Source of the DNA: Petrolisthes cinctipes
Taxonomy: Eukaryota > Arthropoda > Malacostraca > Decapoda > Porcellanidae
Length of the DNA stretch: 64,000 nt
Direction of reading: 5' to 3'
Assembly: GCA_033782935.1 (NCBI GenBank)
Contig: JAWQEG010000488.1
Span: 1,116,001-1,180,000 of the forward strand
Made by a program: the position numbers and the translations under genes. Every line of letters starts with the position of its first letter. The first letter of the stretch is position 1. The notes under the pieces were generated by a model that was given only the letters and a program-made list of their open reading frames with translations, was not told the origin of the DNA and did no database searches. Shown here piece after piece: positions 38,799 through 51,258 of the stretch.

Positions 38799-41700
38799 GT
38801 GTTAGAGTATTTTCAAAATACAGGCCAAAAACATACTGAAAATCGATCTTTTAGGTGCCCAAAAGTCGATATGTGCATTCATCTTCTGTACCCGTTTATA
38901 TCTCAAATTCTGGCCCTAAACACCCGAAAATTCGATATTTTGGGGTCCCAGAAGCGATCTGTAAATGCCTACTCCGTTTTAGAGTATTTTCAAAATTCAG
39001 GCCCAAAACATGCTGAAAATCGATCTTTTAGGTGCACAAAAGTCGATATGTGCATGCATCTTCTGTACCCGTTTATATCTCAAATTCTGGCCCTAAACAC
39101 CCGAAAATTCGATATTTTGGGGTCCCAGAAGCGATCTGTACATGCCTACTCCGTGTTAGAGTATTTTCAAAATTCAGGCCCAAAACATGCTGAAAATCGA
39201 TATTTTTGGTGCCCAAAGTCAATATGTGCATGTATCTTCTGTACCCGTTTATATCTCAAATTCAGGCTCAAAACACCCGAAAATTCAATATTTTGGGGTC
39301 CCAGAAGCAATCTGTACAGTGCTAGAATATTTTCAAAATATAGGCTAAAAACATGCTAAAAATCGATCTTCTAGGTGCCAAAAAGTCGATATCTCAAATT
39401 CAGTCCCAAAACACCCGAAAATTCGATATTTAGGGGTCCCAGAAGCGATCTGTACATGCCTACTCTGTGTTAGAGTATTTTCAAAATACATGCTCAAAAC
39501 ATACTGAAAATCGATCTTTTAGGTGCACAAAAGTCGATATGTGCATGCATCTTCAGTACCCGTTTATATCTCAAATTCAGGCTCAAAACACCCGAAAATT
39601 CGATATTTTGGGGTCCCAGAAGCGATCTGTACATGCCTACTCCGTGTTAGAGTATTTTCAAAATTCAGGCCCAAAACATGCTGAAAATCGATATTTTTGG
39701 TGCCCAAAGTCAATATGTGCATGTATCTTCTGTACCCGTTTATATCTCATATTCAGGCTCAAAACACCCGAAAATTCAATATTTTGGGGTCCCACTAGCA
39801 ATCTGTACAGTGCTAGAATATTTTCAAAATATAGGCTAAAAACATGCTAAAAATCGACATTTTAGGTGCCAAAAAATCGATATCTCAAATTCAGTCCCAA
39901 AACACCCGAAAATTCGATATTTAGAGGTCCCAGAAGGTATCTGTACATGCCTACTCCGTGTTAGAGTATTTTCAAAATACACACCAAAAACATACTGAAA
40001 ATCGATCTTTTAGGTGCCCAAAAGTCGATATGTGCATGCATCTTCTGTACCCGTTTATATCTCAAATTCTGGCCCTAAACACCCGAAAATTCGATATTTT
40101 GGGGTCCCAGAAGCGATCTGTACATGCCTACTCCGTGTTAGAGTATTTTCAAAATTCAGGCCCAAAACATGCTGAAAATCGATATTTTTGGTGCCCTAAG
40201 TCAATATGTGCATGAATCTTCTGTACCCGTTTATATCTCAAATTCAGGCTCAAAACACCCGAAAATTCAATATTTTGGGGTCTCAGAAGCAATCTGTACA
40301 GTGCTAGAATATTTTCAAAATATAGGCTAAAAACATGCTAAAAATCGATCTTTTAGGTGCCAAAAAGTCGATATCTCAAATTCAGTCCCAAAACACCCGA
40401 AAATTCGATATTTAGGGGTCCCAGAAGCGATCTGTACATGCCTACTCCGTGTTAGAGTATTTTCAAAATACATGCTCAAAACATACTGAAAATCGATCTT
40501 TTAGGTGCACAAAAGTCGATATGTGCATGCATCTTCAGTACCCGTTTATATCTCAAATTCAGGCTCAAAACACCCGAAAATTCAATATTTTGGGGTCCCA
40601 GAAGCTATCTGTACATGCCTACTCCGTGTTAGAGTATTTTCAAAGTATCTTCTGTACCCGTTTATATCTCAAATTCAGGCTCAAAACACCCGAAAATTCA
40701 ATATTTTGGGGTCCCAGAAGCAATCTGTACAGTGCTAGAATATTTTCAAAATATAGGCTAAAAACATGCTAAAAATCGATCTTTTAGGTGCCTTAAAATC
40801 GATATCTCAATTTCAGTCCCAAAACACCCGAAAATTCGATATTTAGGGGTCCCAGAAGCGATCTGTACATGCCTACTCCGTGTTAGAGTATTTTCAAAAT
40901 ACATGCTCAAAACATACTGAAAATCGATCTTTTAGGTGCCCAAAAGTCGATATGTGCATGCATCTTCAGTACCCGTTTATATCTCAAATTCCGGATCAAA
41001 ACACCCGAAAATTCAATATTTTGGGGTCCCAGAAGCAATCTGTACATGCCTACTCAGTGTTAGAGTATTTTCAAAATACAGGCCCAAAACATGCTAAAAT
41101 CGATATTTTAGATGCCCAAAGTCAATATGTGCATGTATCTTCTGTACCCGTTTATATCTCAAATTCAGGCTCAAAACACCCGAAAATTCAATATTTTGGG
41201 GTCCCAGAAGCAATCTGTACATTCCTACACAGTGCTAGAATATTTTCAAAATATAGGCTAAAAACATGCTAAAAATCGACATTTTAGGTGCCAAAAAATC
41301 GATATATCAAATTCAGTCCCAAAACACCCGAAAATTCGATATTTAGAGGTCCCAGAAGGTATCTGTACATGCCTACTCCGTGTTAGAGTATTTTCAAAAT
41401 ACAGGCCAAAAACATACTGAAAATCGATCTTTTAGGTGCCCAAAAGTCAATATGTGCATGCATCTTCAGTGCCCGTTTATATCTCAAATTCTGGCCCTAA
41501 ACACCCGAAAATTCGATATTTTGGGGTCCCAGAAGCGATCTGTACATGCCTACTCCGTGTTAGAGTATTTTCAAAATTCAGTCCCAAAACATGCTGAAAA
41601 TCGATATTTTTGGTGCCCAAAGTCAATATGTGCATGTATCTTCTGTACCCGTTTATATCTCAAATTCAGGCTCAAAACACCCGAAAATTCAATATTTTGG

Positions 41701-44522
41701 GGTCCCAGAAGCAATCTGTACATGCCTACTCAGTGCTAGAATATTTTCAAAATATAGGCTAAAAACATGCTAAAAATCGATCTTTTATGTGCCAAAAAGT
41801 CGATATCTCAAATTCAGTCCCAAAACACCCGAAAATTCGATATTTAGGGGTCCCAGAAGCGATCTGTACATGCCTACTCCGTGTTAGAGTATTTTCAAAA
41901 TACATGCTCAAAACATACTGAAAATCGATCTTTTAGGTGCACAAAAGTCGATATGTGCATGCATCTTCAGTACCCGTTTATATTTCAAATTCAGGATCAA
42001 AACACCCGAAAATTCGATATTTTGGGGTCCCAGAAGCGATCTGTACATGCCTACTCCGTGTTAGAGTATTTTCAAAATTCAGGCCCAAAACATGCTGAAA
42101 ATCGATATTTTTGGTGCCCTAAGTCAATATGTGCATGTATCTTCTGTACCCGTTTATATCTCAAATTCAGGCTCAAAACACCCGAAAATTCAATATTTTG
42201 GGGTCCCAGAAGCAATCTGTACATGCCTACTCAGTGCTAGAATATTTTCAAAATATAGGCTAAAAACATGCTAAAAATCGATCTTTTAGGTGCCAAAAAA
42301 TCGATATCTCAAATTCAGTCCCAAAACACCCGAAAATTCGATATTTAGGGGTCCCAGAAGCGATCTGTACATGCCTACTCCGTGTTAGAGTATTTTCAAA
42401 ATACATGCTCAAAACATACTGAAAATCGATATTTTAGATGGGATAGTCAATATGTGCATGTATCTTCTGTACCCGTTTATATCTCAAATTCAGGCTCAAA
42501 ACACCCGAAAATTCAATATTTTGGGGTCCCAGAAGCAATCTGTACATGGCTACACAGTGCTAGAATATTTTCAAAATATAGGCTAAAAACATGCTAAAAA
42601 TCGAGATTTTAGGTGACAAAAAATCGATATCTCAAATTCAGTCCCAAAACACCCGAAAATTCGATATTTAGAGGTGCCAGAAGGTATCTGTACATGCTTA
42701 CTCCGTGTTAGAGTATTTTCAAAATACAGGCCAAAAACATACTGAAAATCGATCTTTTAGGTGCCCAAAAGTCGATATGTGCATGCATCTTCTGTACCCG
42801 TTTATATCTCAAATTCTGGCTCAAAAAACTTGAAAATTCAATATTTTGGGGTCCCAGAAGGAATCTGTACATGCCTACACAGTGCTAGAATATTTTCAAA
42901 ATATAGGCTAAAAACATGCTAAAAATCGACATTTTAGGTGCCAAAAAATCGATATCTCAAATTCAGTCCCAAAACACCCGAAAACTCGATATTTAGAGGT
43001 TCCAGAAGGTATCTATACATGTCTACTCCGTGTTAGAGTATTTTCAAAATACAGGCCAAAAACATACTGAAAATCGATCTTTTAGGTGCTTAAAAGTCGA
43101 TATGTGCATTCATCTTCTGTACCCGTTTATATCTCAAATTCTGGCCCTAAACACCCGAAAATTCGATATTTTGGGGTCCCAGAAGCGATCTGTAAATGCC
43201 TACTCCGTGTTAGAGTATTTTCAAAATTCAGGCCCAAAACATGCTGAAAATCGATATTATTGGTGCCCAAAGTCAATATGTGCATGTATCTTCTGTACCC
43301 GTTTATATCTCAAATTCAGGCTCAAAACAACCGAAAATTCAATATTTTGGGGTCCCAGAAGCAATCTGTACTTGCCTACTCAGTGCTAGAATATTTTCAA
43401 AATATAGGCTAAAAACATGCTAAAAATCGATCTTTTAGGTGCCAAAAAGTCGATATCTCAAATTCAGTCCCAAAACACCCGAAAATTCGATATTTAGGGG
43501 TCCCAGAAGCGATCTGTACATGCCTACTCTGTGTTAGAGTATTTTCAAAATACATGCTCAAAACATACTGAAAATCGATCTTTTAGGTGCACAAAAGTCG
43601 ATATGTGCATGCATCTTCAGTACCCGTTTATATCTCAAATTCAGGCTTAAAACACCCGAAAATTCAATATTTTGGGGTCCCAGAAGCAATCTGTACATGC
43701 CTACTCAGTGTTAGAGTATTTTCAAAATACAGGCCCAAAACATGCTGAAAATCGATATTTTAGATGCCCAAAGTCAATATGTGCATGTATCTTCTGTACC
43801 CGTTTATATCTCAAATTCAGGCTCAAAACACCCGAAAACTCAATATTTTGGGGTCCCAGAAGCAATCTGTACATGCCTACACAGTGCTAGAAGATTTTCA
43901 AAATATAGGCTAAAAACATGCTAAAAATCGACATTTTAGGTGCCAAAAAATCGATATATCAAATTCAGTCCCATAACACCCGAAAATTCGATATTTAGAG
44001 GTCCCAGAAGGTATCTGTACATGCCTACTCCGTGTTAGAGTATTTTCAAAATACAGGCCAAAAACATACTGAAAATCGATCTTTTAGGTGCACAAAAGTC
44101 GATATGTGCATGCATCTTCTGTACCCGTTTATATCTCAAATTCTGGCCCTAAACACCCGAAAATTCGATATTTTGGGGTCCCAGAAGCGATCTGTACATG
44201 CCTACTCCGTGTTAGAGTATTTTCAAAATTCCGGCCCAAAACATGCTGAAAATCGATATTTTTGGTGCCCAAAGTCAATATGTGCATGTATCTTCTGTAC
44301 CCGTTTATATCTCAAATTCAGGCTCAAAACACCCGAATATTGAATATTTTGGGGTCCCAGAAGCAATCTGTACAGTGCTAGAATATTTTCAAAATATAGG
44401 CTAAAAACATGCTAAAAATCGATCTTTTAGGTGCCAAAAAGTCGATATCTCAAATTCAGTCCCAAAACACCCGAAAATTCGATATTTAGGGGTCCCAGAA
44501 GCGATCTGTACATGATTACTCC
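38799..44522 (+). repeat. ~5.7 kb tandem segmental duplication, copy 2 (12 blocks, 5724 bp)
   Basis: Block starts (length) are 38799 (668), 39467 (491), 39958 (491), 40449 (431), 40880 (500), 41380 (501), 41881 (501), 42382 (323), 42705 (325), 43030 (501), 43531 (501) and 44032 (491). The 22 bp length difference from copy 1 is fully explained: 10 bp junction deletions in the first and last blocks, plus one-base losses near 41093 ('catgctaaaatcg') and at 42438-42446. The remaining sequence appears nearly identical by eye, so the duplication is recent or recently homogenised. Confidence 0.9.
40449..40879 (+). repeat. 431 bp block with 60 bp and 10 bp deletions (copy 3 of 3)
   Basis: This is the paralogue of the 34713 block inside the second ~5.7 kb copy. 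The 60 bp deletion junction lies after 40644 with the same flanks. It differs from copy 2 by small changes such as 'agaagctatctg' near 40602. Confidence 0.88.
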
Positions 44523-45690
44523 GTGTTGGAGTATTTTCAAAATACATGCTCAAAACATACTGAAAATCGATCTTTTAGGTGCACAAAAGTCGATATGTGC
44601 ATGCATCTTCAGTACCCGTTTATATCTCAAATTCAGGCTCAAAACACCCGAAAATTCAATATTTTGGGGTCCCAGAAGTGATCTGTACATGCCTACTCCG
44701 TGTTAGAGTATTTTCAAAATTCAGGCCCAAAACATGCTGAAAATCGATATTTTTGGAGCAAAAAGTCAATATGTGCATGTATCTTCTGTACCCGTTTATA
44801 TCTCAAATTCAGGCTCAAAACATCCGGAAATTCAATATTTTGGGGTCCCAGAAGCAATCTGTACATGCCTACTCAGTGCTAGAATATTTTCAAAATATAT
44901 TCTAAAAACATGCTAAAAATCGATCTTTTAGGTGCCAAAAAGTCGATATCTCAAATTCAGTCCCAAAACACCCGAAATTTCGATATTTAGGGGTCCCAGA
45001 AGCGATCTGTACATGCCTACTCCGTGTTAGAGTATTTTCAAAATACATGCTCAAAACATACTGAAAATCGATCTTTTAGGTGCACAAAAGTCGATATGTG
45101 CATACATCTTCAGTACCCGTTTATATCTCAAATTCAGGCTCAAAACAAACGAAAATTCGATATTTTGGGGTCGCAGAAGCAATCTGTATATGCCTACTCA
45201 GTGTTAGAGTATTTTCAAAATAAAGGCCCAAAACATGCTGAAAATCGATATTTTAGATGCCCAAAGTCAATATGTGCATGTATCTTCTGTACCCGTTTAT
45301 ATCTCAAATTCAGGCTCAAAACACCCGAAAATTCAATATTTTGGGGTCCCAGAAGCAATCTGTACATGCCTACTCAGTGTTAGAGTATTTTCAAAATACA
45401 GGCCCAAAACATGCTGAAAATCGATATTTTAGATGCCCAAAGTCAATATGTGCATGTATCTTCTGTACCCGTTTATATTTCAAATTCAGGCTCAAAACAC
45501 CCGAAAATTCAATATTTTGGGGTCCCAGAAGCAATCTGTACAGCGCTAGAATATTTTCAAAATATAGGCTAAAAACATGCTAAAAATCGATCTTTTAAGT
45601 GCCAAAAAGTCGATATCTCAAATTCAGTCCCAAAACACCCGAAAATTCGATATTTAGGGGTCCCAGAAGCGATCTGTACATGTCTACTCC
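44523..45690 (+). repeat. Transition blocks 501 and 667 bp, diverged relatives of the 1856 bp super-HOR
   Basis: The block at 44523 opens 'gtgttggag' and its B monomer has 'tttttggagcaaaaagtc' and 'catccggaaattc', the marker also seen in each 1856 bp unit. The block at 45024 is A-B-B-C with the 10 bp deletion, and its A carries 'aaaacaaacgaaaattcg', again shared with the super-HOR and with 53616. These blocks look like an older version of the unit that was later amplified. Confidence 0.8.
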
Positions 45691-47193
45691 GTTTTAGAGT
45701 ATTTTCAAAATACAGGCCAAAAACATACTGAAAATCGATCTTTTAGGTGCACAAAAGTCGATATGTGCATGCATCTTCTGTACCCGTTTATATCTCAAAT
45801 TCTGGCCCTAAACACCCGAAAATTCGATATTTTGGGGTCCCAGAAGCAATCTGTACATGCCTACTCCGTGTTAGAGTATTTTCAAAATTCAGGCCCAAAA
45901 CATGCTGAAAATCGATATTTTTGGCGCCCAAAGTCAATATGTGCATGTATCTTCTGTACCCGTTTATATCTCAAATTCAGGCTCAAAACACCCGAAAATT
46001 CAATATTTTGGGGTCCCAGAAGCAATCTGTACATGCCTACTCAGTGCTAGAATATTTTCAAAATATAGGCTAAAAACATGCTAAAAATCGATCTTTTAGG
46101 TGCCAAAAAGTCGATATCTCAAATTCAGTCCCAAAACACCCGAAAATTCGATATTTAGGGGTCCCAGAAGCGATCTGTACATGCCTACTCCGTGTTAGAG
46201 TATTTTCAAAATACATGCTCAAAACATACTGAAAATCGATCTTTTAGGTGCACAAAAGTCGATATGTGCATGCATCTTCAGTACCCGTTTATATCTCAAA
46301 TTCAGGCTCAAAACACCCTAAAATTCAATATTTTGGGGTCCCAGAAGCAATCTGTACATGCCTACTCAGTGTTAGAGTATTTTTAAAATACAGGCCCAAA
46401 ACATGCTGAAAATCGATATTTTAGATGCCCAAAGTCAATATGTGCATGTATCTTCTGTACCCGTTTATATCTCAAATTCAGGCTCAAAACACCCGAAAAT
46501 TCAATATTTTGGGGTCCCAGAAGCAATCTGTACATGCCTACACAGTGCTAGAATATTTTCAAAATATAGGCTAAAAACATGCTAAAAATCGACATTTTAG
46601 GTGCCAAAAAATCGATATCTCAAATTCAGTCCCAAAACACCTGAAAATTCGATATTTAGAGGTCCCAGAAGGTATCTGTACATGCCTACTCCGTGTTAGA
46701 GTATTTTCAAAATACAGGCCAAAAACATACTGAAAATCGATCTCTTAGGTGCCCAAAAGTTGATATGTGCATGCATCTTCTGTACCCGTTTATATCTCAA
46801 ATTCTGGCCCTAAACACCCGAAAATTCGATATTTTGGGGTCCCAGAAGCGATCTGTACATGCCTACTCCGTGTTAGAGTATTTTCAAAATTCAGGCCCAA
46901 AACATGCTGAAAATCGATATTTTTGGAGCAAAAAGTCAATATGTGCATGTATCTTCTGTACCCGTTTATATCTCAAATTCAGGCTCAAAACATCCGGAAA
47001 TTCAATATTTTGGGGTCCCAGAAGCAATCTGTACATGCCTACTCAGTGCTAGAATATTTTCAAAATATAGGCTAAAAACATGCTAAAAATCGATCTTTTA
47101 GGTGCCAAAAAGTCGATATCTCAAATTCAGTCCCAAAACACCCGAAATTTCGATATTTAGGGGTCCCAGAAGCGATCTGTACATGCCTACTCC

Positions 47194-47546
47194 GTCTTAG
47201 AGTATTTTCAAAATACATGCTCAAAACATACTGAAAATCGATCTTTTAGGTGCACAAAAGTCGATATGTGCATACATCTTCAGTACCCGTTTATATCTCA
47301 AATTCAGGCTCAAAACAAACGAAAATTCGATATTTTGGGGTCCCAGAAGCAATCTGTACATGCCTACTCAGTGTTAGAGTATTTTCAAAATACAGGCCCA
47401 AAACATGCTGAAAATCGATATTTTAGATGATCAAAGTCAATATGTGCATGTATCTTCTGTACCCGTTTATATTTCAAATTCAGGCTCAAAACACCCGAAA
47501 ATTCAATATTTTGGGGTCCCAGAAGCGATCTGTACATGTCTACTCC
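47194..47546 (+). repeat. 353 bp A-B block lacking its C monomer (class example)
   Basis: A (47194-47370, opening 'gtcttagag') and B (47371-47546) are followed directly by another A opening 'gttttagag', with no C between. The B ends 'agcgatctgtacatgtctac', an A/C-type end, so the loss of C occurred by exchange in the 3' part of the monomer. Further 353 bp blocks start at 48048, 49904 and 51760, all inside the 1856 bp super-HOR array and nowhere else in the window. Confidence 0.88.
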
Positions 47547-49402
47547 GTTTTAGAGTATTTTCAAAATACAGGCCAAAAACATACTGAAAATCTATCTTTT
47601 AGGTGCACAAAAGTCGATATGTGCATGCATCTTCTGTACCCGTTTATATCTCAAATTCTGGCCCTAAACACCCGAAAATTCGATATTTTGGGGTCCCAGA
47701 AGCAATCTGTACATGCCTACTCCGTGTTAGAGTATTTTCAAAATTCAGGCCCAAAACATGCTGAAAATCGATATTTTTGGCGCCCAAAGTCAATATGTGC
47801 ATGTATCTTCTGTACCCGTTTATATCTCAAATTCAGGCTCAAAACACCCGAAAATTCAATATTTTGGGGTCCCAGAAGCAATCTGTACATGCCTACTCAG
47901 TGCTAGAATATTTTCAAAATATAGGCTAAAAACATGCTAAAAATCGATCTTTTAGGTGCCAAAAAGTCGATATCTCAAATTCAGTCCCAAAACACCCGAA
48001 AATTCGATATTTAGGGGTCCCAGAAGCGATCTGTACATGCCTACTCCGTGTTAGAGTATTTTCAAAATACATGCTCAAAACATACTGAAAATCGATCTTT
48101 TAGGTGCACAAAAGTCGATATGTGCATGCATCTTCAGTACCCGTTTATATCTCAAATTCAGGCTCAAAACACCCGAAAATTCAATATTTTGGGGTCCCAG
48201 AAGCAATCTGTACATGCCTACTCAGTGTTAGAGTATTTTTAAAATACAGGCCCAAAACATGCTGAAAATCGATATTTTAGATGCCCAAAGTCAATATGTG
48301 CATGTATCTTCTGTACCCGTTTATATCTCAAATTCAGGCTCAAAACACCCGAAAATTCAATATTTTGGGGTCCCAGAAGCGATCTGTACATGTCTACTCC
48401 GTTTTAGAGTATTTTCAAAATACAGGCCAAAAACATACTGAAAATCGATCTTTTAGGTGCACAAAAGTCGATATGTGCATGCATCTTCTGTACCCGTTTA
48501 TATCTCAAATTCTGGCCCTAAACACCCGAAAATTCGATATTTTGGGGTCCCAGAAGCAATCTGTACATGCCTACTCCGTGTTAGAGTATTTTCAAAATTC
48601 AGGCCCAAAACATGCTGAAAATCGATATTTTTGGCGCCCAAAGTCAATATGTGCATGTATCTTCTGTACCCGTTTATATCTCAAATTCAGGCTCAAAACA
48701 CCCGAAAATTCAATATTTTGGGGTCCCAGAAGCAATCTGTACATGCCTACTCAGTGCTAGAATATTTTCAAAATATAGGCTAAAAACATGCTAAAAATCG
48801 ATCTTTTAGGTGCCAAAAAGTCGATATCTCAAATTCAGTCCCAAAACACCCGAAAATTCGATATTTAGGGGTCCCAGAAGCGATCTGTACATGCCTACTC
48901 CGTGTTAGAGTATTTTCAAAATACATGCTCAAAACATACTGAAAATCGATCTTTTAGGTGCACAAAAGTCGATATGTGCATGCATCTTCAGTACCCGTTT
49001 ATATCTCAAATTCAGGCTCAAAACACCCGAAAATTCAATATTTTGGGGTCCCAGAAGCAATCTGTACATGCCTACTCAGTGTTAGAGTATTTTTAAAATA
49101 CAGGCCCAAAACATGCTGAAAATCGATATTTTAGATGCCCAAAGTCAATATGTGCATGTATCTTCTGTACCCGTTTATATCTCAAATTCAGGCTCAAAAC
49201 ACCCGAAAATTCAATATTTTGGGGTCCCAGAAGCAATCTGTACATGCCTACACAGTGCTAGAATATTTTCAAAATATAGGCTAAAAACATGCTAAAAATC
49301 GACATTTTAGGTGCCAAAAAATCGATATCTCAAATTCAGTCCCAAAACACCTGAAAATTCGATATTTAGAGGTCCCAGAAGGTATCTGTACATGCCTACT
49401 CC

Positions 49403-51258
49403 GTGTTAGAGTATTTTCAAAATACAGGCCAAAAACATACTGAAAATCGATCTCTTAGGTGCCCAAAAGTTGATATGTGCATGCATCTTCTGTACCCGTT
49501 TATATCTCAAATTCTGGCCCTAAACACCCGAAAATTCGATATTTTGGGGTCCCAGAAGCGATCTGTACATGCCTACTCCGTGTTAGAGTATTTTCAAAAT
49601 TCAGGCCCAAAACATGCTGAAAATCGATATTTTTGGAGCAAAAAGTCAATATGTGCATGTATCTTCTGTACCCGTTTATATCTCAAATTCAGGCTCAAAA
49701 CATCCGGAAATTCAATATTTTGGGGTCCCAGAAGCAATCTGTACATGCCTACTCAGTGCTAGAATATTTTCAAAATATAGGCTAAAAACATGCTAAAAAT
49801 CGATCTTTTAGGTGCCAAAAAGTCGATATCTCAAATTCAGTCCCAAAACACCCGAAATTTCGATATTTAGGGGTCCCAGAAGCGATCTGTACATGCCTAC
49901 TCCGTCTTAGAGTATTTTCAAAATACATGCTCAAAACATACTGAAAATCGATCTTTTAGGTGCACAAAAGTCGATATGTGCATACATCTTCAGTACCCGT
50001 TTATATCTCAAATTCAGGCTCAAAACAAACGAAAATTCGATATTTTGGGGTCCCAGAAGCAATCTGTACATGCCTACTCAGTGTTAGAGTATTTTCAAAA
50101 TACAGGCCCAAAACATGCTGAAAATCGATATTTTAGATGATCAAAGTCAATATGTGCATGTATCTTCTGTACCCGTTTATATCTCAAATTCAGGCTCAAA
50201 ACACCCGAAAATTCAATATTTTGGGGTCCCAGAAGCGATCTGTACATGTCTACTCCGTTTTAGAGTATTTTCAAAATACAGGCCAAAAACATACTGAAAA
50301 TCGATCTTTTAGGTGCACAAAAGTCGATATGTGCATGCATCTTCTGTACCCGTTTATATCTCAAATTCTGGCCCTAAACACCCGAAAATTCGATATTTTG
50401 GGGTCCCAGAAGCAATCTGTACATGCCTACTCCGTGTTAGAGTATTTTCAAAATTCAGGCCCAAAACATGCTGAAAATCGATATTTTTGGCGCCCAAAGT
50501 CAATATGTGCATGTATCTTCTGTACCCGTTTATATCTCAAATTCAGGCTCAAAACACCCGAAAATTCAATATTTTGGGGTCCCAGAAGCAATCTGTACAT
50601 GCCTACTCAGTGCTAGAATATTTTCAAAATATAGGCTAAAAACATGCTAAAAATCGATCTTTTAGGTGCCAAAAAGTCGATATCTCAAATTCAGTCCCAA
50701 AACACCCGAAAATTCGATATTTAGGGGTCCCAGAAGCGATCTGTACATGCCTACTCCGTGTTAGAGTATTTTCAAAATACATGCTCAAAACATACTGAAA
50801 ATCGATCTTTTAGGTGCACAAAAGTCGATATGTGCATGCATCTTCAGTACCCGTTTATATCTCAAATTCAGGCTCAAAACACCCGAAAATTCAATATTTT
50901 GGGTTCCCAGAAGCAATCTGTACATGCCTACTCAGTGTTAGAGTATTTTTAAAATACAGGCCCAAAACATGCTGAAAATCGATATTTTAGATGCCCAAAG
51001 TCAATATGTGCATGTATCTTCTGTACCCGTTTATATCTCAAATTCAGGCTCAAAACACCCGAAAATTCAATATTTTGGGGTCCCAGAAGCAATCTGTACA
51101 TGCCTACACAGTGCTAGAATATTTTCAAAATATAGGCTAAAAACATGCTAAAAATCGACATTTTAGGTGCCAAAAAATCGATATCTCAAATTCAGTCCCA
51201 AAACACCTGAAAATTCGATATTTAGAGGTCCCAGAAGGTATCTGTACATGCCTACTCC
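49403..51258 (+). repeat. 1856 bp super-HOR unit, clean copy
   Basis: Blocks are 49403 (501), 49904 (353), 50257 (501) and 50758 (501). Compared with 51259-53114, I see only isolated changes, such as 'gggttcccag' near 50902 against 'ggggtcccag', and 'gttttagag' at 50257 against 'gttatagag' at 52113. That implies very recent amplification. Confidence 0.9.

Noticed and set aside
42382..42704. Possible transposon or foreign insertion at the irregular blocks
   Set aside because: All odd block lengths (315-353, 431, 667-678) are explained exactly by monomer gain or loss plus the 10, 29 and 60 bp deletions. No target-site duplications, terminal repeats or non-satellite bases are present.
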